A stretch of DNA of 27,917 nucleotides, taken from Paracamarosporium sp. OC-R06-R3. Taxonomy: Eukaryota; Ascomycota; Dothideomycetes; Pleosporales; Didymosphaeriaceae. The stretch lies in the NCBI GenBank assembly GCA_019828545.1, contig JACVRA010000704.1, positions 1 to 27,917 of the forward strand, written 5' to 3'. Under the pieces are notes generated by a model that was not told the origin of the DNA, did no database searches, and saw only the letters and a list, made by a program, of their open reading frames with translations. Below, piece after piece: positions 21,176 to 27,917 of the stretch. Positions within the stretch are counted from its first letter, which is position 1; each line of letters starts with the position of its first letter. Position numbers and translations under genes: made by a program.

Positions 21176-21601
21176 ATGTGAGTTCTAGAAATAGATTGAA
21201 ATGCTTTTGTCGCTGATGCACTTGTCCAAGCATCAAATATTTTAGCTTTTAATGCAGTTATGGCTGTAAATACCTCTCAAGGTCTAGTTTTTGTAAATCA
21301 TATTGATTGAAATTCTCTGGCTATTATATTTATAAAAATTAAAAATATGAGAAAAAAATATACTAGTTTTATTGACAATGTTGAAGAAAGAATACCCGAA
21401 CAAGGAGAACGACCAAGACCTGGAATGACTAGAGAGCTCATTAATGAATATGAAAATATTAAAAATGAAGGTTACAGGCTTCTAGAAATGGGAGATGCTA
21501 GGCTAAATGCTTTCAATTGGGATTGAATTACTACTAATAGTCACGTTCAATTAAATCAGGAGCAAGCTATTGAAATTTTAATGAGAATAACTCAGTATTA
21601 A
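21176..21601 (+). CDS. accessory ORF D, unrecognised protein of the orfA-D family
   Basis: Not recognised; 141 residues, visible only when TGA is read as Trp (four TGA, one TGG). N-terminus MWVLEIDWNAFVADALVQ; two modestly hydrophobic stretches at about 20-42 and 46-56 could be membrane-associated. A charged middle (RKKYTSFIDNVEERIPEQGE) follows. The C-terminal motif is LLEMGDARLNAFNWDWITTN: G106-D107, L110, W115-D-W117-I, then V-Q and a short helix. It matches orfB (GDSKLVEVCWEWIVNN) best and orfC in position. It lies between nad6 and cox3 with an exact atp9 leader upstream and an atp9-spacer element downstream. Function unknown. Confidence 0.75.
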
Positions 21602-21685
21602 ACAATAGTATAAATTATTTTTATAACAAATCTACATAAGATTTAAATTATAAATTTTATAGTTAACCCCTCTATAGGGATTTAG

Positions 21686-21730
21686 TTAATAGCTAAAACA
21701 TGTATAAATGTAGTGATATATTGCTTATTA
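21686..21730 (+). repeat. AAAACATGTATAAAT element, copy 2 (downstream of orfD)
   Basis: Matches 3391-3435 at about 40 of 45 positions. It is preceded by TATAGGGATTTAG, like the start of the atp9-nad3 tRNA-like element. It closes the orfD cassette on the cox3 side. Confidence 0.6.
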
Positions 21731-21808
21731 TATTACAAAAAGGAGGATAAAAGAGAAAATTATGGTTTTTTATTTTTAATTTGTACGTTTATATATAATA
21801 TTTGATAT

Positions 21809-22618
21809 ATGCTTTATATACCTAAAGAAAATTTCCAACATCATCCTTTTCATTTAGTATCGCCATCTCCTTGACCATTGTATACAAGTATATCTTTATT
21901 TATACTTACTACTTCTACAGTTTTATTTATGCATGGTTTTGAATATTTTGATTATATTGTATTTATTAGTATATTAAATGTAATTAATTCTATGGCTTTA
22001 TGATTTAGAGATATAGTTTCTGAGGGTACTTATTTAGGAAACCATACTTATGCAGTACAAAGAGGATTAAATTTAGGTGTTGGTCTGTTTATAATATCTG
22101 AAGTTTTTTTCTTTATAGCTATTTTTTGAACTTTTTTTCATAGTTCTATATCACCTAGTGTAGAATTAGGAGCTCAATGACCACCTATGGGTATTGAAGG
22201 TGTTAACCCTTTTGAATTACCATTATTAAATACTATAATTTTATTATCTTCTGGTGTTACTATAACTTATGCTCATCATTCATTAATACAAGGGAATAGA
22301 AAAGGTGCTTTATATGGTACTATAGCTACAATAATATTAGCTGTAATATTTACAGGATTCCAAGGTTTAGAATATACAGTTTCATCTTTTACTATTTCAG
22401 ATGGTGTTTACGGATCATGTTTTTATTTTGGTACAGGTTTTCATGGGTTACATGTTATAATAGGAACAGCATTTTTAGCCGTAGGATTATGACGTTTGAT
22501 GGCCTATCATTTAACTGATCACCATCATCTTGGATATGAATCTGGTATTTTATACTGACATTTTGTTGATGTAGTTTGATTATTTTTATATATTTCAGTA
22601 TATTACTGAGGTTATTAA
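21809..22618 (+). CDS. cox3: cytochrome c oxidase subunit 3
   Basis: Complex IV core subunit without redox centres, 269 residues and seven transmembrane helices. Landmarks are [15 protein letters not shown] at the N-terminus, [24 protein letters not shown], and YWHFVDVVWLFLY at the end. Trp codons are TGA. Start ATG 21809 gives the standard N-terminus MLYIPKENF. Confidence 0.97.
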
Positions 22619-22645
22619 TTGATACAAATTAAATTTTTTTTTTTC

Positions 22646-22716
22646 AACGTGTTAATTCAATGGTAGAATATTATGCTACGGACATAATTATATAAGTTCG
22701 AATCTTATACACGTTT
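22646..22716 (+). tRNA. trnR: tRNA-Arg (ACG)
   Basis: Acceptor AACGTGT/ACACGTT, anticodon stem TTATG/CATAA with loop CTACGGA, anticodon ACG. First of the second tRNA run. Confidence 0.9.
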
Positions 22717-22747
22717 ATTAATAAATAGTTTATTAAAGATCTTAATA

Positions 22748-22819
22748 GAGACCTTAGTTTAACGGTAAAACATGTGACTTTTAATCATTATCTTGTGGGT
22801 TCAAATCCCATAGGTCTTA
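22748..22819 (+). tRNA. trnK: tRNA-Lys (TTT)
   Basis: Acceptor GAGACCT/AGGTCTT, loop CTTTTAA with anticodon TTT, T-arm GTGGG-TTCAAAT-CCCAT. Confidence 0.9.
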
Positions 22820-22822
22820 AAA

Positions 22823-22893
22823 ATGACTATAATTTAATGGTAGAATCGTCGACTTCCACTCGATAAATGCTGATTCGAATTCAGCTAGTCATA
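22823..22893 (+). tRNA. trnG: tRNA-Gly (TCC)
   Basis: Acceptor ATGACTA/TAGTCAT, stem TCGAC with loop TTCCACT, anticodon TCC. Its T-arm GCTGATTCGAATTCAGC is identical to that of the next trnG. Confidence 0.9.
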
Positions 22894-22950
22894 TATTTTT
22901 TAATAAAAAAAAATTAGATTAATAATTTAAAGTTGCGTTAATAATATAAA

Positions 22951-23021
22951 ACGATCATAAGTTAGTGGTAGACTACTCGTTTACCAAACGAGGTGCGCTG
23001 ATTCGAATTCAGCTGATCGTA
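22951..23021 (+). tRNA. trnG: tRNA-Gly (ACC)
   Basis: Acceptor ACGATCA/TGATCGT, stem CTCGT/ACGAG with loop TTACCAA, anticodon ACC. A second glycine tRNA; its T-arm is identical to the TCC copy, suggesting an old duplication. Confidence 0.88.
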
Positions 23022-23034
23022 ATTTAATTTTTTA

Positions 23035-23107
23035 GGGTTAGTAACTTAATAGGTAAAGGGTATCTTTGTCGAAGATATAGATGTCGGATCGAGGCCGACC
23101 TAACTCG
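23035..23107 (+). tRNA. trnD: tRNA-Asp (GTC)
   Basis: Acceptor GGGTTAG/CTAACTC, anticodon stem TATCT..AGATA with GTC, T-arm GTCGG/CCGAC with the unusual loop ATCGAGG. Confidence 0.9.
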
Positions 23108-23112
23108 AAAAA

Positions 23113-23193
23113 GGAAAGGTGGCCATAGGTAGGGCGGGTCGTTTGCTAAACGATATATGTATATATCTAAGAGTTCGAATCTCTTCTTTTCCG
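23113..23193 (+). tRNA. trnS: tRNA-Ser (GCT)
   Basis: Class II tRNA, acceptor GGAAAGG/CTTTTCC, anticodon GCT in CGTTTGCTAAACG. Reads AGY. Confidence 0.9.
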
Positions 23194-23196
23194 TTT

Positions 23197-23267
23197 AAGA
23201 GTATAGTTTAATGGTAAAACCGCAAACTTCAAATTTGCATTTCTTAGTTCGAGTCTGAGTACTCTTG
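23197..23267 (+). tRNA. trnW: tRNA-Trp (TCA)
   Basis: Acceptor AAGAGTA/TACTCTT, stem GCAAA/TTTGC with loop CTTCAAA, anticodon TCA. This directly supports TGA as a Trp codon in this genome. Confidence 0.93.
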
Positions 23268-23299
23268 TATATATTAAAAAAAAATTAAATATGTTTTTT

Positions 23300-23371
23300 G
23301 GTTCTTTAACTTAACTGGTAAAGTGTATTCTTGATAAGGATATGTTCAGTGTTCGATCCACTGAAGAATCA
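23300..23371 (+). tRNA. trnI: tRNA-Ile (GAT)
   Basis: Acceptor GGTTCTT/AAGAATC, anticodon GAT in TTCTTGATAAGGA. Expected to read AUU and AUC. Confidence 0.92.
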
Positions 23372-23372
23372 T

Positions 23373-23458
23373 AGAGAGTTGGCTGAGTGGTTTAAGGCGA
23401 CTAGCTTGAGTCTAGTTAAAGATAAAAACTTTCATATGTTCAAATCATATACTCTCTG
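23373..23458 (+). tRNA. trnS: tRNA-Ser (TGA)
   Basis: Class II tRNA, acceptor AGAGAGT/ACTCTCT, stem ACTAG/CTAGT with loop CTTGAGT, anticodon TGA. Reads UCN. Starts two bases after trnI. Confidence 0.92.
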
Positions 23459-23464
23459 AAAATA

Positions 23465-23537
23465 CAGGTTAGAGCCAGGTTGGTTAGGCGTCTCATTTGG
23501 GTTGAGGAATTGTTATGTTCGAATCATAATAACCTGA
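23465..23537 (+). tRNA. trnP: tRNA-Pro (TGG)
   Basis: Acceptor CAGGTTA/TAACCTG, stem TCTCA/TGAGG with loop TTTGGGT, anticodon TGG. Last tRNA before rnl. Confidence 0.92.
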
Positions 23538-23609
23538 TAAATATAATAGAAATATTTACAACAATTTAGCTATAGTCTAGCTATGAAAATTTTGTTTTTT
23601 TTAATTATG

Positions 23610-26174
23610 TGTAAAAAGAAATTATTATGGATAATTAGCTATATATTAAAGAATCATTATAAGGCATAATTTAAATTCTAAGAGAAATCCTAAATAATAA
23701 AACAAAGTGAATTGAAATATCTCAGTAACTTTAGGAAAATAAATCAAACGAGATTATTATTTAAGTAAATACTAAGTAATAATAGCCTAGTTTAAGTAAA
23801 ATGGATAATATCTGTTTGAATATAGGGGAACCTTCCTCTAAGGCTAAATATGATATATAAGCGATAGTGAATAGTACCGTGAGGTAAAATTTGAAATAGT
23901 AATTTTATAAGCAGCTCGAGTAAAAATTAAAATTATAAATAAGAGTGTACCTTTTGCATAATGGGTCAGCAAGTTAATTTTAGATGCAAGTGGTATAATT
24001 AATTAAAAACTACCTAAGATAAACCAATTATGAAAAAATGATAAGTATCTAAAATTAGACCCGAAGGCTAGTGATCTTACCATGATCAGGGCTAAAAAGG
24101 CCCGAACGGGTTATCGTTGTATAGATATCCGATGAATTGTGGTAAGTTAGTGAAAGATAAAACTGACTAGTATAGCTGGTTTTCCGCGAAACCTATGTGA
24201 GTAGGTAATTTAATTAACATCTTAGCAGGTACAGAACTGTGATCTCGGACAATATTATTTATATAATATTTGTTTACATCGGGGGATTGTAGTGATTTTA
24301 TCGGAGAGTATTTGCACTCGGAAGGGCAAAGATGATTATTGAATAATCGGACATAGTACGATAAGGTTGTATGTCTAAAGGGAAACAGCCCAGAACAAGA
24401 GTTTAAGGTTCCAAAATTATTGTTAAGTGAAATTAAGGATGTTTTTTTCAAAAACAATCAGGAAATAGGCTTAGAGGCGGCCATTTTTTGAAGATCTCGT
24501 AACAGAGCACTGATTAAATTTAATAGGAAAAAATACCGAAAATTTAACGGATCTAAATAATATACCGAAACCTTGTACACAATAACTGTGGGGTAGCGGA
24601 ACATCGGATGTTTAAATAATTAGTATATTTATTTTTATATAGTATACTACACAATATAAGCCCTATGAAACTTATATTAAAAATATAAATATTTTTTAAT
24701 ATGAAGTTTCATTCTTTACTTTACTTAGTATTGTCTCTGTTGAGTATTACTTAGTATTGGCTCTGACGAGTTTGACTCAGAGGAGTTTGACTTAGGGATC
24801 ATTCTTTCTTAGATTGGTTCATGAGAGTGACTTATATTGTTGAAAGAATTCCGATAGATAATGCTGACATGAGTAACGAAAAAGTTAACCTCGCCTTAAG
24901 CTTATGGTATTTAAATTAATTTTCGGTGTCTAAGTAATTAATCTAAAGATAATTGCGATGACGTAATAATTAATATGTAATTAATATAATTATAAATTTA
25001 ACTAAATTTACAAAACTATTTATAACAATATGCATATATTATATTGAAAGATTGCATAACCTTTGTAAAGTAGCACAGGTTCAGGAAGTAAATTTTTTGT
25101 TATAATATATTTATATATTGTTATATTAAATGATAAAGTAGTAATTAGTTTATACCGTACCTAGATACTATCACAAGTAAGCAAGTAGAGTATACAAAGG
25201 CGTTTGAGTGAACAATCATTAAGGAACTCGGCAAATTAACTACCGTAACTTCGGGATAAGGAGAACCATTTTTATTAGTTTGACCAATTTTATATTGGAT
25301 AAATATTAAATTAATAGAAAGAGGAGGCATAGAATAATGTTGTACGACTGTTTAATAAAAACAAAGCACTCTGCCAAGATAAAAAGTCTAAGTATTGAGT
25401 GTGATGTCTGCCCAATGTCGGCTGGATAACGAATTTATCTTGATATTTATTTGAGGTTTTGAAGGATACCCCGATCAATGGCGGCCTTACCTATGAGGGT
25501 CCTAAGGTAGCGGAATACCTTGGCCGTTAAATGCGGTCTTTGCATGAATGACTTAACGATACAACAGCTGTCTCGATGATTGTCTCAGTGAAATTGGAAT
25601 AGCAGTGCAGATACTGTTTACCTCTAGATAGACGAGAAGACCCTATGCAGCTTTACTGTTACTAATTACAAGAGATTAATTTAAGTTAATTGCGAGTGTA
25701 TAAGGTAGTCGTAAGACAATAATGAAACACCTTTATTTGTACTTATCATCTACTCTTGATGATTAGGAGGCAGTTTATGCGGGGCACAGATCCCACAAAA
25801 AGTACCTGGGTATATCCAAAGTTCATATTGTAAATTTGTAAATTTATTTACAAATATTTTAATTTGTTATTAATTATGTTAATAATAATACAGTTATTGT
25901 TAGATTAAATTCAGTATATTTTTTATTTTTAGTAAGATTTTAACTATATGGTGAATAGATGTATTTTAAGCTAAAAGTTATATTTAGCTTATTTTTATAT
26001 TAATATTGTATATGTTCTTTATTAATATAATTTTTATATATACTATAAAAGTTTAATGGCTAAATCTTGCTTTACTGTTTGACTTACAAGTCTATCAGTC
26101 GCGTAAGCGGGGCATATGATCACAAGATGCATAAAGGAAAGGTCTTGGATTAAAGAAAAAGTTACGCTAGGGAT
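23610..26174 (+). rRNA. rnl: large-subunit rRNA, exon 1
   Basis: LSU landmarks in order include AAGTGAATTGAAATATCTCA (domain I), the GTGAAATTGGAATAGCAGTG segment near 25589, GACGAGAAGACCCTATG near 25631, and GTTACGCTAGGGAT at 26161-26174, where the intron enters. The 5' end is approximate, after trnP. The variable region near 24720-24795 contains short tandem repeats. Confidence 0.93.
24721..24795 (+). repeat. short tandem repeats inside an rnl variable region
   Basis: TTACTTAGTATTG.CTCTG..GAG occurs twice (24721-24744 and 24747-24770), followed by TTTGACTCAGAGGAG and TTTGACTTAGGG. An expansion within a non-conserved LSU segment. Confidence 0.6.
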
Positions 26175-27844
26175 TTAGCTTAAGTCCCCTAATATCATAA
26201 GATATTATATATAATTTGGGTAAATTTCAAAAACAACTTTTAAAGTGAATTTGAAGCGAAACTTATTTTAGCTTTAATTTTATATTTTATATAAAATAAA
26301 ATAAGGACGTTCAACGACTAAAAGGTGAGTATTGCTAACAATAATCCTTATTAGATACGCCCAACATCTTTATAAATTATAATTAGTATAAATATTATTA
26401 TTATGAAATAATAATGAAATAGACTTGATATAATGTCAAGCTTGTTATTTTAATAATAACATTAAATAAAAATATGTTAAATATTATAAAATCTAAATTG
26501 AATATCTCTTATAAAAAGGATAGTAATAATAAAAATGTTGCTATAGATTATAAAAATTTTGTACCTGCTATAAGAGATTGAAAAAATAGTATTTATGTTT
26601 ATAATAAAAATACTTTAAGTTTAATACCAGTAGCAAGTAATTATATTATGAAATTGATTAAAGGTTATTTTACTTTATCAAATTTAAAATTAGAAAGAAA
26701 ATTAAGAAAAGAAAGATTACGTCGTAGATCAATAAAATTATCTACAAATAAAATTTTTTTAAGTGATGGTGAATTTAAACATACAAATGATAAAGTAATA
26801 ATTACATTGTATTTATATAATAGACAAAAATACAATTATTTATATAAATTAAAAAAAAGATATGTAAAATTATTTGTTAAAGCTAGATTTTTGGAAAAAT
26901 TAAATTTAATTAAATCTAAATGATTAAATCATTTACAAGAACAAAAAGAATTAACTAAAGATTTAATTAGAATTTTTCCTAGTTATAGTTATAAATTATC
27001 TTTTTTAGAAAGTTATTATTATAAAATGTATATTAAAAAGGCTTTAAAAAGACTAAAATTTTATATGTTTTATAAACAATTGCTTTATATTAATCAAAAT
27101 AAATTTAATTATTCTTATTTACAAGGTTTAATGTATTTAATAAAAAAAATTTTTAACAAAAATGTAGAATTAAATTTAATAAATTTAAAATATTTTTATT
27201 TTAATAGTGATATTTTTTCACAACCTCTAGTTTTAAAATTAAGAAAAAAAAGAAATTTATTAAGATATTTAAAAGCTTGTGTTAGAAAAGTAAAAATAAA
27301 AAAAACTAATGAAATAATAAATAATTATTTTTTTGATCTTAATAAATTGTCTAATGTAAAAGATTTTGATATTTTAAATAATTTGTTATTAAATTTATTA
27401 AAACAAAATGAAAAAAATTATACTAATAATACTGTGGTAAAAGATAAATATGATTTTAATATATTAAAATATATAATATTAAATAACATAAAATATAAAA
27501 GAGTATCTGGTGTTAGATTAGAAGCTGCAGGTAGATTAACTAAACGTTATACTGCATCAAGATCTCGTAATAAAGTTATTTATAAAGGTAATTTAGAAAA
27601 TACACTTTCTTCTGTTAAAGGTTATTCATCTGTATTATTAAGAGGAAACTTTAAACCTAATCTACAATATACTAAACTAAATTCTAAATCTAGAATTGGT
27701 TCTTTTGGTGTTAAAGGTTGAATTAGTGGTGAGTAAATTATCTGTATATTTTAATAAAATTATCCTTATTTATATAAAGATGAAGAAATAGTCTGAACCA
27801 TTTTTTGAAAAATGGAAATAAATATTTTATGGTAACAAAAATTG
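26175..27844 (+). mobile_element. group I intron in rnl (L2449-type site) carrying rps3
   Basis: It interrupts CTAGGGAT/AACAGGCTAATTTGCGC in domain V, the classic filamentous-ascomycete site that hosts rps3. The 5' exon ends in T and the intron in G. P1 can form between exon TAGGGAT and intron GTCCCCTA near 26184-26191. The core flanks the ORF, with the closing part after 27737. No homing endonuclease seen, so it is probably fixed rather than mobile. Confidence 0.92.
26474..27736 (+). CDS. rps3: ribosomal protein S3 (intron-encoded)
   Basis: Mitochondrial small-subunit ribosomal protein uS3, 420 residues from ATG 26474. It is very Lys/Asn-rich, as is usual for this gene. The C-terminal signature is clear: [20 protein letters not shown] at about 339-358, then [20 protein letters not shown] and GSFGVKGWISGE. 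TGA codons at 26579-26581, 26921-26923 and 27719-27721 are Trp. It is freestanding within the rnl intron, not fused to an endonuclease. Confidence 0.94.
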
Positions 27845-27917
27845 AACAGGCTAATTTGCGCAAGAGAGTACAAATTGAGTGCGCGGTTTGGCACCTCGAT
27901 GTCGGCTTAGCTCATCC
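27845..27917 (+). rRNA. rnl: large-subunit rRNA, start of exon 2
   Basis: AACAGGCTAATTTGCGC through GGTTTGGCACCTCGATGTCG is the peptidyl-transferase region of domain V. The window ends at GCTCATCC. The rRNA resumes, after a missing stretch, at position 1. Confidence 0.93.

Noticed and set aside
24167..24457. Reverse-strand frame in rnl (and another at 25145-25330)
   Set aside because: Chance open frames opposite structured, conserved rRNA.

Overview
The window is an almost complete fungal mitochondrial genome, cut open inside the large-subunit rRNA gene (rnl). Everything lies on the + strand, the DNA is very AT-rich, and TGA is read as tryptophan (genetic code 4; trnW has anticodon TCA). All 14 core respiratory and ATP-synthase genes are present, with rnl, rns, 26 tRNA genes covering all 20 amino acids, a ribosomal protein gene (rps3) inside an rnl group I intron, and an RNase P RNA (rnpB). 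Gene order and the tRNA runs T-E-V-M-M-L-A-F-L-Q-M-H and R-K-G-G-D-S-W-I-S-P fit Eurotiomycetes, most likely the Aspergillus/Penicillium group. The species call is from memory of gene order, not from a search.

Layout: 3' end of rnl (1-295), twelve tRNAs, cox1, atp9, nad3, cox2, nad4L/nad5 (one-base overlap), nad2, an accessory block of three unrecognised ORFs (9.5-11.4 kb), cob with one GIY-YIG group I intron, trnC, nad1, nad4, trnR, atp8, atp6, trnN, rnpB, rns, trnY, nad6, a fourth unrecognised ORF (21.2-21.6 kb), cox3, ten tRNAs, then rnl 5' exon, its rps3-carrying intron and the start of exon 2. Roughly 140 bases of rnl domain V appear to be missing between the end of the window and its start, judged against the usual rRNA.

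The most unusual part is the set of four accessory ORFs, called orfA-orfD here. Each encodes a small protein with a hydrophobic N-terminal part and a shared C-terminal motif (G-D-x-x-L, then W/L and W/I followed by I/L-V, N, V/I-P). Each is also preceded by a copy of the leader of a normal gene: orfA by the atp9 leader, orfB by the whole atp9-nad3 spacer, orfC by the cob leader, orfD by an exact 53-base copy of the atp9 leader. orfA and orfB together occupy a replica of the atp9-nad3 locus in which both genes have been replaced. Some of these ORFs use TGG for Trp and CTN leucine codons, which the core genes I read avoid. This looks like a paralogous, probably selfish or acquired family that spread by taking host expression signals.

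The core genes supply complexes I, III, IV and V. rns, rnl, rps3 and the tRNAs translate them, and rnpB with nuclear partners would process tRNA-punctuated transcripts.
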